Source: Clostridium cuniculi (lineage in GTDB: Bacteria > Bacillota > Clostridia > Clostridiales > Clostridiaceae). From it: 64,000 nt of DNA. The notes under the pieces are model-generated. The model made no database searches, was not told where the DNA came from, and saw only the letters and a list, made by a program, of their open reading frames with translations. This document shows, in pieces, positions 8,585 to 18,387 of this stretch. The DNA lies in contig NZ_SMUS01000002.1 in NCBI RefSeq assembly GCF_004353185.1, forward strand, positions 62,001-126,000, written 5' to 3'. Each line of letters starts with the position of its first letter. Positions within the stretch are counted from its first letter, which is position 1. A program made the translations under genes and the position numbers.

Positions 8585-11500
8585 TTAATTGTCCTTTTTT
8601 CTTCTTTTACCTATAAATAAAGAGCCAGAGCCTATTAATGAGATAGCAGTTGCTACAACAACCATACTATTAACTCCACCAGTTTGAGGTAACTTATTGT
8701 TATTATTATTTTGCTTATCTGCACTTGGTTTCACAACTACATCACTATTTATATTATTATCTTCTTCTGGCTTTCCTTGATTACTTCCTGAATTATCTTC
8801 TTCCTCTGATGGATTATTATCATCTCCAGGTTTCTCCATATCTGATGTATTTACAGCTTTTATATCATCAAAATACATTGTAGATTCAACTGTCCATTCA
8901 CCAGTATTGCCTTCTTCAGGTATTGTATTACACCAAATACCGATGCTAGTAATATTAGAGGGATCAAACTCTCCTTTATTTTTACCTACAAATTCATCAA
9001 ATTTTAATGTTAAAAGTTGTGCTTCTGTAGTAGCTGCAAATTCTGGTAAAAACACTTCAAAATCCTCACCATTACTTGTAATTTGAATAACTAATTTTTG
9101 TCCATTTCCATCCGGTTTAACCCATAATTGTAATGCATCATATTCTGACCAATCTACATTTTTAGCTGTAGTCATTCCAGCCCAACCTTCTGAAGTTTTA
9201 GCATTTGAAATTTTATAATTAAATGCTAATCCATAATTTCCACTATTAAAATTACCTGTTTCACTTGTGAGTTGAGGATTTAAACTGCATCCTGGCCCAA
9301 CATTTGTTGCCCATTCATTTAATAATAATGCACTTTCTCCTGAATAACTTTCAAAATTATCTACAACATTCTTTAATTTTTCAGGAACTTCTATGTTAAA
9401 TATTATATCATTAGTGCTTATTACTTCTTCATCTACTACTAATTCTATTACTCCAATAGTTTCACCTATCTCTTTTAGAATTTCATTAGTTAAATCAGCT
9501 TTATATATACCATTTTCATTTTTAGTCTTTAAGCTTTTAATTTCATTACCTGCTCCATCTCTAATTACAAAAGAAACATCGCCTTCTAAATTCTTAACTA
9601 CAGCAGATATAGTTGTTTCTTCTAACACTCTAGTACCTGATATTGGATTTATTATATATCCATACTTATAAGCTTCATCGTCAACATCTACATTTAAACT
9701 TAAAAATTCTCCTGCTTCCTTAGCAAATATAGATCTTTCATCATTATAAAAATCAATGAATTCATTAATCATTTCATGACCTGTAGTTTCTGTCATCCTA
9801 TAAGGAATAAAGAAATTATCTTTATCATCAAAATTAGCCCAAACCATAAAATATGGCATATTTGAATTAGATACAACATCTAAAACTTCATTATACCAAT
9901 CTTTTCTATTATTTCCTACTTGGGCTATACCTCCATTACCAACTCTCATTCCAACTTCTGATACTGCTGAAAGCTTGCCTCTTTTTTCTGCTAACCCTTG
10001 TACTAGTTCAATAGTTTCTTCTAGAACATCTATCCACTTATCATCTTCTGTTGGATTATCATGATACATATCAAATGCTAATACATCAACAAACTCATCA
10101 CCTGGATAACGTGATAAATAATCCGCCTCATCTTCAAATGGACCTCCTGGTGAATATACATATAAAAAGTTATGAACGCCTTTAACATCTTTTAAATACT
10201 CAACTGTGTATGCAAATAAATTCTTATAGGCTTGTTCATCACAGAATGCTTTTCCCCACCAGAACCAACTTCCGTTGTTTTCATGGAATGGTCTAAATAA
10301 TACTGGTATTCCTTCTTCTTGTAGTTGTAATCCATAATCAGCAATCATATCTAAATATCCTAAGAATACTTCATTTAAATCACCATTTGGCATTATCCTT
10401 TGAACTATATCTCCTTTTGTAACACCTGGAGTATATCCTGAATAATCATAATTTCCATTATCATCTACACCTTTATTTTTAACTACTTCAAAGTTTGGCA
10501 TATGAGATGATAATGTTATTATTCCTCCTTCTTTCGCTGCTTGACTTGCAACCTTAACTGCTGCATCTACTCCACCATCTAATTCATCACCAGTAAATGA
10601 TAATGTATCCATACCAACTAATCCTGCTATGGATCCTGTAATATCTAGAGTATCAGACTTTATACCACTTGTATCTCCTGGTATTTCGTACTTACCACCT
10701 TTATGATGCGTATCATTTTGATGTCCAAATATAACTTTATCAGTTTTTCCAACTCCTATTAAATATGAATATAAAGATGCAGTTTCACTTATAGCCTTCT
10801 CATCAACTAATTTAACTTTATTAAGAACATCTAAATTATTAACATCTATTGAAGTCTGAGGCTTAATTTCTTCAGTTATATCTACATAAATGCTTTCATT
10901 CTTTTCTTGATATAATTGAATATTATCAATATAAATATCTCCGTTATAATTACTATTAACACCTATTATTGATAAAGTTAAACTTTCTATCTCTTTATTA
11001 ACTGAAGGAAATTTAACCTTTACCCTTGCTTTCTTTAAGCCACCTTCTATATCTTCTAACTCTAATAATTTAATATCTTCATAGCTATCAATTGCTCCAT
11101 CTGAGTATAACTTAGTTTTAAATGATCCCATAGTCATTGATTGTGGATTATATATGAAGTCATATGTTAATACATTATAGCCATTAATATTAATCTTTTC
11201 TTTAAAATCATTTTGTAACTTTACTTCACTCCAAGATACTTCAGTATCCTTAGTAAAATCAAGCTTTAACTTTAATGCACCATTACCAATGCTTGAGCTA
11301 TACGATATTTCTGGATTGCCTTGGTGCGACCATACTCCACCAAAATTCCATCCACCCATCCCTTGTTCTTCATCATCAAAGCTCCAAGTTAATGTATTAA
11401 CTTCAACTGAAGGACCTTCTTCATTATTAGATTCTTCTTCTGTAACGGTTAAATTATCTATATAAATGGAACCAGTATAATTTGTTCCTGCTCCTATTAT

Positions 11501-12025
11501 CTGTACTATTGCTGAATTTACTCCATTTATTTCTCCACTAACAGTTGAAGTAGCAGTGACCTTTGAATATCCATTTCCTAAATCCTCAAAGTCTGAAGCT
11601 TGAAATTTTCCAAAAGATCCATCTTTCCATTCCCAATTGCTATCTTTTATAGCTCCTTTAAATTGTATTTCTCCCTGAAAGTTAACCTTTTCTGTTGGAA
11701 TTATAATATCAAATTTCACTACAGCTCCTGAATTTAAATTATCTTCATAATTAGTAAAGAAGTTCAACTCATGCTTATTTTTATCCCAATCCCATGAACC
11801 ATCAAAATGTGTTTGAAATTTTAACATTTCATCTTCTAAGGATATATCATCTGCTAGTAATGCTCCACCAAATTCATCTGGCAATTTTGTTTCTTCCCCG
11901 AAATCATTACTATAAACAGTATTTGCTACAACAGAAGTAGCAAATACTGTTGTTGGTAATTGTGAAAATATTACTGTACATGTCATAACTAATGCAACTA
12001 ACCTTTTACTCATTCTACTTATCAT
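8585..12025 (-). CDS. Cell-wall-anchored multidomain GH26 beta-mannanase
   Basis: Secreted endo-beta-1,4-mannanase, 1146 residues. A signal peptide covers about residues 1-29 (cleavage near VFA-TS). Two beta-sandwich modules follow at about 35-195 and 208-375 (the second begins LTWSFDDEEQGMGGWNFGG), probably mannan-binding CBMs of the CBM27/CBM23 type. The GH26 catalytic domain spans about 410-765, with acid/base E582 in RPFHENNGSWFWWG and nucleophile E690 in AVSEVGMR. An Ig-like linker lies at about 790-880 and a further CBM23/CBM11-like module at about 885-1060. The C-terminus has an Asp/Asn/Glu/Ser-rich wall-spanning region, sortase motif LPQTG at 1112-1116, a hydrophobic segment and a basic tail. 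It should degrade mannan or galactomannan at the cell surface. A cre-like site lies upstream. Family and catalytic residues are clear; CBM family numbers are tentative. Confidence 0.95.
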   Translation of the reverse strand: MISRMSKRLVALVMTCTVIFSQLPTTVFATSVVANTVYSNDFGEETKLPDEFGGALLADDISLEDEMLKFQTHFDGSWDWDKNKHELNFFTNYEDNLNSGAVVKFDIIIPTEKVNFQGEIQFKGAIKDSNWEWKDGSFGKFQASDFEDLGNGYSKVTATSTVSGEINGVNSAIVQIIGAGTNYTGSIYIDNLTVTEEESNNEEGPSVEVNTLTWSFDDEEQGMGGWNFGGVWSHQGNPEISYSSSIGNGALKLKLDFTKDTEVSWSEVKLQNDFKEKININGYNVLTYDFIYNPQSMTMGSFKTKLYSDGAIDSYEDIKLLELEDIEGGLKKARVKVKFPSVNKEIESLTLSIIGVNSNYNGDIYIDNIQLYQEKNESIYVDITEEIKPQTSIDVNNLDVLNKVKLVDEKAISETASLYSYLIGVGKTDKVIFGHQNDTHHKGGKYEIPGDTSGIKSDTLDITGSIAGLVGMDTLSFTGDELDGGVDAAVKVASQAAKEGGIITLSSHMPNFEVVKNKGVDDNGNYDYSGYTPGVTKGDIVQRIMPNGDLNEVFLGYLDMIADYGLQLQEEGIPVLFRPFHENNGSWFWWGKAFCDEQAYKNLFAYTVEYLKDVKGVHNFLYVYSPGGPFEDEADYLSRYPGDEFVDVLAFDMYHDNPTEDDKWIDVLEETIELVQGLAEKRGKLSAVSEVGMRVGNGGIAQVGNNRKDWYNEVLDVVSNSNMPYFMVWANFDDKDNFFIPYRMTETTGHEMINEFIDFYNDERSIFAKEAGEFLSLNVDVDDEAYKYGYIINPISGTRVLEETTISAVVKNLEGDVSFVIRDGAGNEIKSLKTKNENGIYKADLTNEILKEIGETIGVIELVVDEEVISTNDIIFNIEVPEKLKNVVDNFESYSGESALLLNEWATNVGPGCSLNPQLTSETGNFNSGNYGLAFNYKISNAKTSEGWAGMTTAKNVDWSEYDALQLWVKPDGNGQKLVIQITSNGEDFEVFLPEFAATTEAQLLTLKFDEFVGKNKGEFDPSNITSIGIWCNTIPEEGNTGEWTVESTMYFDDIKAVNTSDMEKPGDDNNPSEEEDNSGSNQGKPEEDNNINSDVVVKPSADKQNNNNNKLPQTGGVNSMVVVATAISLIGSGSLFIGKRRKKDN

Positions 12026-12056
12026 ATATCTCTCCCCCTATATGTTCATCAATATT

Positions 12057-12070
12057 TTTAAACGTTTTCT
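12057..12070 (-). promoter_or_regulatory. cre-like operator upstream of the mannanase
   Basis: The minus strand reads AGAAAACGTTTAAA, 32-45 bases upstream of the mannanase start codon. It shares GAAAACGTTT with the site before the sugar-binding lipoprotein at 1257-1270. The match to the CcpA consensus is partial. The shared position and core suggest joint control of polymer degradation and uptake. Confidence 0.4.
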
Positions 12071-12194
12071 AATTTATCAAAACTTTTCACCTCCTAGTTA
12101 ATTTTAATTTTTAGGAAATTTATTTACAATTAATCTATATAGTCAAAGTAATTTTCGCTAATATATAGTAATTATTGTTAATTAAATATAAAAA

Positions 12195-12234
12195 AGCATT
12201 GACCTATAATTAAAATTAATCATAAATCAATGCT
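12195..12234 (-). terminator. Probable terminator after the GH36 gene
   Basis: An 8-bp stem (AGCATTGA and TCAATGCT) with a long A/T-rich loop lies directly after the alpha-galactosidase stop. On the minus strand it is followed by TTTTTTATA. Confidence 0.55.
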
Positions 12235-12245
12235 AATTATTTTTT

Positions 12246-14432
12246 CTATACGGCAGTTAAATGTATTATTTTACTTGAATAATCTCCATATAAAGAAACA
12301 TTTATTCCTGCATACATTAATGCTCCACCAGAAATAATTTCATCTGATTCTTCTATCTTGTACATTTTATCTTCAACTAATCCTTTTAATTTAATTCTTC
12401 TGCTATGATAGTTTGGTCTACCTAGCACTTGTACACAAGTTACTAATACCTCATTTTTATCTTTAGATACAACTGTCCAAGCATCAAAGCCATGATTTTC
12501 TGAAAAGTTTTCTATTCTATAATAATCTCCTCTTCTTATTAAATCATTATATTTATGATACATCTCTATTTGTGTTGGTATCATGTCTCTATCTTCTTCT
12601 GGTATTCTAGTTACATCTAGCTCATATCCAAATGTTCCTGCTAATGCTACATGACCTCTAGTTTCAAAAGGTGTAGTTCTTCCCACAGTATGATTAGGAC
12701 AATCACTAACATGTGCTCCTATTGTTGAAAGTGGATAAACCATTGCCGTTCCTTCTTGAATTTTTAACCTTTCAATAGCATCAGTATCATCTGAACACCA
12801 AATTTGTGGACTATAGTATAACATACCTGGATCAAATCTAGCTCCACCACCTGAGCAATTTTCTAATAATATATGTGGAAAATCTGTAGTTAATCTATCC
12901 ATCATCTCATAAACTGCTAACATATATCTATGGAATAGCTCACCTTGTCTTTCTGGTGATAATGCTATACTTCCTAAATCAGTTAATTGCCTATTCATAT
13001 CCCATTTTACATAAGTAATATTTGCACTTGAAAGTACTTTTTTAACACTTTCATATATATAATCTACTACTTCTTTTCTAGATAAATCTAATACATACTG
13101 TTCTCTACATAAGGCTGGTTCACGTCCTTCAATATGAATACACCAATCTGGATGTGCCCTAAATAAATCTGAATTTGGTGATATCATTTCTGGTTCAAAC
13201 CATATTCCAAATTCCATGCCTAATTTATTAACTTCATCTACAAGATTTTTTAATCCACCTTGGATTTTTTCTTCATTAACAATCCAATCTCCTAATGAAG
13301 AGTTATCACTATTTCTCTTTCCAAACCATCCATCATCCATAACAAGCATTTCTATTCCTAATTTTGATGCCTCTTTAGCTATAGATAATAATTTTTCTGT
13401 ATTAAAATCAAAGTAAGTTGCTTCCCAGTTATTTATAAGTATAGGCCTCTTCTTATCTTTAAATTCACCTCTTATTAAATTATTCCTATATAAATCATGG
13501 AAAGTTCTTGTCATCTTTCCTATACCCTTATTTGAATATACCATTACAACTTCTGGCGCTATAAATTCTTCTCCTTGTTGTAAAACCCATTCAAAATCTT
13601 CTGGATTTATTCCCATAACTACTCTTGTTGTGTCAAATTGACATCCTTCAATTTGAGTAAAGAAATTTCCTGAGTAAACAAAATTAAATCCATAAACATT
13701 TCCACTTTCATCAGTCGCATTATTATCTAAAAGAGCTATAAATGGATTATCTTGATGACTTGATTCTCCTCTTATTGATGAAACAGCTTGTCTTCCATAT
13801 CCTATTTTCTTTCTAGAAATATGTCTTTCTCTTGCCCATGACCCATGAAGAGAAATCATATCATAGTTAACTCCATCAAAATCTATACAAGTTGATAATA
13901 CTTTAGTAAGAGTTATTGAATCCTTTGAACAGTTTTTTACTCTTACACTTCTAGTTATTACATCTAAATTTTCAAATGTTGTATATACTAACACTACTTC
14001 TAAATTTAAATCTTTATCTAAACAAGTTATCTCCAATGTTGTACATTCATTTTCATCTCCAAAAGTTGCTGGAAGCCCTTGTAGCTTTTTCTTGCCTTTG
14101 AATATCTCATGAGATACATATTGTAGCTTACAAGCAGTATGTCCTTTACTATCCCTTACTTGTAAAGATGATTCTCTAAAATCACCTATCCCATGAGTTG
14201 AGTATTCCATTGGAAAACTATCGTAAAATGATACTCTATCTCTATTATTCTTTGATGGAACATATGGTGCTTCATCTATACGTAATAAATAATTAACGTT
14301 TTCATCAACTATCTTTTTTCCGAAATAAACATGTCCAACAAATTGCTCTTCATCTACTATTGCAATAATATATGATGTATCCTTTGAATCTAATTTAAAT
14401 ACTTTATTATTCTCTATAAATCTTATACCCAT
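12246..14432 (-). CDS. GH36 alpha-galactosidase
   Basis: Cytoplasmic retaining alpha-galactosidase, 728 residues, no signal peptide. The family GH36 nucleophile is D478 in YVKWDMNRQ and the acid/base is D548 in CSDDTDA; these positions match the numbering of characterised AgaA-type tetrameric enzymes. Other hallmarks are LVMDDGWFGKRN and WFEPEMISPNSDLF. It removes alpha-1,6-galactose from imported galactomanno-oligosaccharides or raffinose-type sugars. Its place beside a surface mannanase on the same strand supports galactomannan use. The two genes are separated by about 220 bases with a terminator, so they are probably independent transcripts. The ATG follows AGGAGG. Confidence 0.96.
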   Translation of the reverse strand: MGIRFIENNKVFKLDSKDTSYIIAIVDEEQFVGHVYFGKKIVDENVNYLLRIDEAPYVPSKNNRDRVSFYDSFPMEYSTHGIGDFRESSLQVRDSKGHTACKLQYVSHEIFKGKKKLQGLPATFGDENECTTLEITCLDKDLNLEVVLVYTTFENLDVITRSVRVKNCSKDSITLTKVLSTCIDFDGVNYDMISLHGSWARERHISRKKIGYGRQAVSSIRGESSHQDNPFIALLDNNATDESGNVYGFNFVYSGNFFTQIEGCQFDTTRVVMGINPEDFEWVLQQGEEFIAPEVVMVYSNKGIGKMTRTFHDLYRNNLIRGEFKDKKRPILINNWEATYFDFNTEKLLSIAKEASKLGIEMLVMDDGWFGKRNSDNSSLGDWIVNEEKIQGGLKNLVDEVNKLGMEFGIWFEPEMISPNSDLFRAHPDWCIHIEGREPALCREQYVLDLSRKEVVDYIYESVKKVLSSANITYVKWDMNRQLTDLGSIALSPERQGELFHRYMLAVYEMMDRLTTDFPHILLENCSGGGARFDPGMLYYSPQIWCSDDTDAIERLKIQEGTAMVYPLSTIGAHVSDCPNHTVGRTTPFETRGHVALAGTFGYELDVTRIPEEDRDMIPTQIEMYHKYNDLIRRGDYYRIENFSENHGFDAWTVVSKDKNEVLVTCVQVLGRPNYHSRRIKLKGLVEDKMYKIEESDEIISGGALMYAGINVSLYGDYSSKIIHLTAV

Positions 14433-14628
14433 ATATATATCCTCCTAATATGCTATATAAATAATGTACTCTTACAATTATAAATTATTATAGTTAAGTA
14501 TATTTATCAACCTTATTAAGAAATATCCTAAAATTAATCACTATTACTGATTTTTTATCAGTTCATATATTAATTACTAATATAATTTTCACCTTAGCTT
14601 TAATAGAAAATAAAATTTTATAAAAAAT

Positions 14629-14670
14629 AAACTGTATGACTGATATATTACTATATCTACCATACAGTTT
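14629..14670 (-). terminator. Terminator after degV (copy 1)
   Basis: A 10-bp stem (AAACTGTATG and CATACAGTTT) with a loop of about 22 bases lies right after the DegV stop codon, with a T-rich run beyond it on the minus strand. Confidence 0.65.
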
Positions 14671-14680
14671 AATTTTTTAT

Positions 14681-15547
14681 TTATCTATTTTTACCTAAAA
14701 ATAATACAGCTAGAACTCCTGGACCGGCATGTGCACCTATAACATTTCCAACATAGTTAATAACTATATTTTTAAACTTAACTTCTTCTAATATCATACT
14801 CTTTAAAGTTTCTGCATCCTCTAAACAATCTCCATGACATATATATAAAGTTTCATTCTCACTATTTATTGCTTTCTCTTTTACTTCATTAGCTAAAAAT
14901 TTTAAAACTTTCTTTTTTCCCTTGATTTTTTCACCTTGCATTACTTTTCCATCATCATCTATATATAATGCTGGTTTAATATTTAAAAGTCCTCCAATTG
15001 CAGCTGTCGTAGCTGAAATACGTCCACCTCTTTTTAGATGATTTAAACTATCTACTACAAATGAATGTATAACTTTCTTTTTATTTTCCTCAAGCCAAGT
15101 AACTATTTCTTCTGCACTTAATCCCCTATCTCTCATTTCACAAGCTTTCATTACTAATAAACCTTGTCCACTAGTAACACTAAGAGAGTCAACCAATAAA
15201 ATATTTGCATCTGGATATTCTTCCAATATATTATTTCTTGCTATATTTGCACTATTAAAAGTACCACTTAGTGCTGAAGATAATGTTATACAAATTATAG
15301 AATCTCCATTTTTTACATACTTTATGAACTCTTCTTCAAATTCATGTGCATTAACTTGAGATGTTGTAGGTGTTGCTCCTTCTCTCATTTGTCCATAAAA
15401 ATCTTTATAACTTAAGGTTTTTCCTAAATCATCTTTTATTAATTGTTCATTTAAGTTTAATACTAAGGAAAGTAATCCTATATTATTATTATCTATATAT
15501 TCTCTTGATAAATCACAAGCTGAATCCGTTATTATTTTTATTCCCAT
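14681..15547 (-). CDS. DegV family fatty-acid-binding protein
   Basis: DegV/FakB-type protein, 288 residues, full family length. It starts with IKIITDSACDLS and carries the TPTTSQVNAHEFEE loop and the glycine-rich LKRGGRISATTAAIGGLL segment that lines the fatty-acid pocket. The C-terminal IGAHAGPGVLAVLF is typical. FakB proteins present fatty acids to the kinase FakA for phosphorylation and entry into phospholipid synthesis. No fakA gene is in the window. A second paralogue lies at 22358-23194; the two probably differ in fatty-acid preference, as in other Firmicutes, but this is inference. The ATG follows GGAGGATG. Confidence 0.9.
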   Translation of the reverse strand: MGIKIITDSACDLSREYIDNNNIGLLSLVLNLNEQLIKDDLGKTLSYKDFYGQMREGATPTTSQVNAHEFEEEFIKYVKNGDSIICITLSSALSGTFNSANIARNNILEEYPDANILLVDSLSVTSGQGLLVMKACEMRDRGLSAEEIVTWLEENKKKVIHSFVVDSLNHLKRGGRISATTAAIGGLLNIKPALYIDDDGKVMQGEKIKGKKKVLKFLANEVKEKAINSENETLYICHGDCLEDAETLKSMILEEVKFKNIVINYVGNVIGAHAGPGVLAVLFLGKNR

Positions 15548-15686
15548 ATCTTTTCATCCTCCACTAACCTTATAATAGTTGTGTTTTTGTTTTGTAAGGA
15601 AATTATATATAGAAATATTAATATTGTCAAATCCTTTGATTTTCAAATATTATTTGTTCCAAATTTTACTTATATGAATAAAAAAA

Positions 15687-15704
15687 GAGAGGGTACTCCC
15701 TCTC
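15687..15704 (-). terminator. Terminator of the glycolytic operon (after gpmI)
   Basis: A 7-bp GC-rich stem (GAGAGGG, loop TACT, CCCTCTC) lies immediately downstream of gpmI. On the minus strand it is followed by TTTTTTATTC, a strong intrinsic terminator. Confidence 0.85.
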
Positions 15705-15713
15705 CTTATAATA

Positions 15714-17246
15714 CTATTTTATTAAAGATTCACCTGTCATTTCAGCAGGAACATCTAATCCCATTACTGTTAACATTGTTGGTGCTATATCAGCTAACTT
15801 ACCATCTTTTAAAGATTTACCTTCTGTGTGGTTAGATACCCATACAAATGGAACTGGATCAGTTGTGTGAGCTGTAAATGGATTTCCAGTTTCAGCATCA
15901 ATCATAGTTTCAGCATTTCCGTGGTCAGCAGTAATAAATACTGTTCCATCTAATTCTAAAACTTTATCAACTACTCTTCCTAAGCATGTATCTACAGCTT
16001 CAACAGCAGCTTTAGCAGCTTCTAAAACTCCAGTATGTCCAACCATATCTGGGTTAGCATAGTTTAATATAACCATGTCATATTTTCCAGAATCTAATCT
16101 GTTTATTAATTCATCAGTTAATTCTGGTGCGCTCATTTCTGGTTTTAAGTCATAAGTTGCAACCTTTGGAGATGCAATAAGAGCTCTATCTTCACCTTCG
16201 TTTTCTTTTTCAACACCACCGTTAAAGAAGAATGTAACGTGAGCGTATTTTTCTGTTTCTGCTATTCTTAATTGGTTTAATCCCTTAGAAGCAACATATT
16301 CACCTAAAGTATTAGTTATAGCTTCTGGTCTGTAAGCAACTTCAACACCTTCTAAAGTCTTATCATATTGAGTCATTGTTACAAATACTAAATCTAAAGT
16401 TTCTCTTTCAAATCCTGCAAATTCTTTATCGTTTATAGCTCTAGTTATTTCTCTAGCTCTATCAGGTCTGAAGTTAAAGAATACTACTGAATCTCCATTC
16501 TTTATTGTTCCAGTCGGAGCTCCATTTTCTTCAATAACGCATGGTAATACGAACTCATCTGATTTATTATCAGCATAAGATTTTTCCATACATTCAACAG
16601 CAGATGTAGCAGTTTCACCTTTTCCAAGTACCATTGCATCATAAGCTAATTGTACTCTTTCCCATCTGTTATCTCTATCCATTGCATAATATCTTCCTGA
16701 AATAGTAGCAATCTTACCTACTCCGATCTCAGCCATGTAGTTTTCTAATTCAACTACGAAATCTTTACCTGAACCTGGAGCAACGTCTCTACCATCCATG
16801 AAGCAGTGAACATATACGTTCTTAACATCTTGCTCTTTAGCTAATTTTAATAATCCTTTTAAATGATCTATATGAGAGTGAACTCCACCGTTAGATAATA
16901 ATCCCATTAAGTGTAATGCTGAATTATCTTTCTTAGCATTTTCGATAGCTTTTAATAAAGCTTCGTTCTTAAAGAATCCACCTTCGTTTATTTCTTTAGT
17001 TATTCTAGTTAATTCTTGATATATAATTCTTCCTGCACCAATATTTAAATGTCCAACTTCTGAGTTACCCATTTGTCCATCTGGTAATCCAACAAACATA
17101 CCACTTGCTTGTAATTGTGAGTGAGGATAGTTTGCAACTAATCTATCATAATTTGGTTTATTTGCAGCAGCAACTGCATTTCCAGCGCTCTCTGGAGCTA
17201 TTCCAAATCCATCTAATATCATTAACATTACAGGTTTTTTCGCCAT
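15714..17246 (-). CDS. gpmI: 2,3-bisphosphoglycerate-independent phosphoglycerate mutase
   Basis: Interconverts 3- and 2-phosphoglycerate in glycolysis; manganese-dependent alkaline-phosphatase-fold enzyme. The start at 17246 gives 510 residues, the usual length, and follows a TTGGAGGG ribosome binding site; an in-frame ATG at 17270 has none. The N-terminal metal motif is LMILDGFG, and the catalytic Ser is S62 in GNSEVGHLNIGAG. Later metal ligands are in VFITADHGNAE. It is the last gene of the cggR-gap-pgk-tpiA-gpmI block but has its own probable promoter at 17374-17402, so it can be expressed apart from the upstream genes. Identification is firm. Confidence 0.98.
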   Translation of the reverse strand: MAKKPVMLMILDGFGIAPESAGNAVAAANKPNYDRLVANYPHSQLQASGMFVGLPDGQMGNSEVGHLNIGAGRIIYQELTRITKEINEGGFFKNEALLKAIENAKKDNSALHLMGLLSNGGVHSHIDHLKGLLKLAKEQDVKNVYVHCFMDGRDVAPGSGKDFVVELENYMAEIGVGKIATISGRYYAMDRDNRWERVQLAYDAMVLGKGETATSAVECMEKSYADNKSDEFVLPCVIEENGAPTGTIKNGDSVVFFNFRPDRAREITRAINDKEFAGFERETLDLVFVTMTQYDKTLEGVEVAYRPEAITNTLGEYVASKGLNQLRIAETEKYAHVTFFFNGGVEKENEGEDRALIASPKVATYDLKPEMSAPELTDELINRLDSGKYDMVILNYANPDMVGHTGVLEAAKAAVEAVDTCLGRVVDKVLELDGTVFITADHGNAETMIDAETGNPFTAHTTDPVPFVWVSNHTEGKSLKDGKLADIAPTMLTVMGLDVPAEMTGESLIK

Positions 17247-17373
17247 AATTCCCTCCAAATATATATACATACTTTCTTAGTTTCAAAAAGAGTGATAACT
17301 TTGTGAGTTTCATTATGCAATTAAAGTGTATTGAATCTCACTCGTCATTAGTGTCTTTAATTGAACCATGTTT

Positions 17374-17402
17374 ATTATACTATAATTATTATTACTAAAC
17401 AA
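17374..17402 (-). promoter_or_regulatory. Probable sigma-A promoter of gpmI; 358-base intergenic region
   Basis: On the minus strand TTGTTT (17402-17397), a 17-base spacer and TATAAT (17379-17374) match the housekeeping consensus. Transcription from here would give a leader of about 120 bases. That leader holds an inverted repeat (CTTTAATTG near 17355-17363 and CAATTAAAG near 17314-17322) with a long loop. The rest of 17247-17604 holds the tpiA terminator and nothing else I recognise. Confidence 0.6.
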
Positions 17403-17562
17403 TATAGTTACCTTTTTGTAAACGATTGTCTAAAAAATTTTCTGATAATTTATTTTTTGCTAAATAAACCAAAAATATTTAATTATTTATGTAAGATTAA
17501 AAACATTAGTAGATTTACTCATATACTAAATAAAAATATTAATTTTCAATAATTTTATAAAA

Positions 17563-17590
17563 AAAGAAATCCCTAGCAGAGGATTTCTTT
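17563..17590 (-). terminator. Terminator after tpiA
   Basis: A 10-bp perfect stem (AAAGAAATCC and GGATTTCTTT) with an 8-base loop, followed by T7 and A/T on the minus strand, lies 15 bases after the tpiA stop. It would separate tpiA from gpmI. Confidence 0.85.
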
Positions 17591-17604
17591 TTTTATATTA
17601 AATT

Positions 17605-18351
17605 TTAGTAGTTTACTATTTGAGCAAAATCAGTAGCAACTAAGCTAGCTCCACCAACTAAAGCACCATCGATATCAGATTGAGCCATTTGAGCTTTTAT
17701 AGTTCCTGGCTTAACTGATCCACCGTATTGGATTCTTACTTTGTTAGCAACTTCTTGACCGAACATTTCAGCAACAACGCTTCTTACAGCCATAATTGTT
17801 TCGTTAGCTTGTTCATCAGTAGCAGTTTTACCAGTTCCGATAGCCCAGATTGGTTCGTAAGCTATAACAACTTTTTCTGCTAATTCTGGTGCTAAGCCTT
17901 CTAAATCAGCTTTGATTTGAGCTCCAACAACTTCGTTAGTTGTTCCGTTTTCTCTTTGTTCTAAAGTTTCTCCACAGCAAAGGATTGGAGTTAAGTTGTG
18001 AGCGAAAGCAGCCTTAACTTTTTTGTTTAAAGCTTCATCAGTTTCATTGAAGTATTCTCTTCTTTCACTGTGTCCTAAAACAACATAACTAACACCCATA
18101 GCTTCTAACATTCCTGGAGCAACTTCACCAGTGAAAGCTCCTTTTTCTTCAAAGTGCATGTTTTGAGCAGCAACTTTGATGTTTGATCCTTCAACTGCTT
18201 TTAATACAGCATCTAAGCAAACAAAAGTAGGACAAACTACTACATCACAAGTAGCATCCTTTACTAATGGTTTTAATTCGTTTATAACTTTAACAGCTTC
18301 TTCTGGAGTGTAGTGCATTTTCCAGTTTCCAGCGATAATAGCTTTTCTCAT
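17605..18351 (-). CDS. tpiA: Triosephosphate isomerase
   Basis: Interconverts dihydroxyacetone phosphate and glyceraldehyde 3-phosphate. It has 248 residues and a complete TIM barrel. Substrate-binding NWKM lies near the N-terminus, the catalytic His is in VLGHSERRE, the catalytic Glu is in [14 protein letters not shown], and the phosphate loop is in YGGSVKPG. Codon use is biased towards the preferred codons also seen in gap, pgk and fba, as expected for high expression. It is separated from pgk by a palindromic repeat element (18388-18519). The ATG follows GAGGTG. Confidence 0.98.
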   Translation of the reverse strand: MRKAIIAGNWKMHYTPEEAVKVINELKPLVKDATCDVVVCPTFVCLDAVLKAVEGSNIKVAAQNMHFEEKGAFTGEVAPGMLEAMGVSYVVLGHSERREYFNETDEALNKKVKAAFAHNLTPILCCGETLEQRENGTTNEVVGAQIKADLEGLAPELAEKVVIAYEPIWAIGTGKTATDEQANETIMAVRSVVAEMFGQEVANKVRIQYGGSVKPGTIKAQMAQSDIDGALVGGASLVATDFAQIVNY

Positions 18352-18387
18352 TTAATTCACCTCTATAAAAATTTTTTCAAAATTTTT

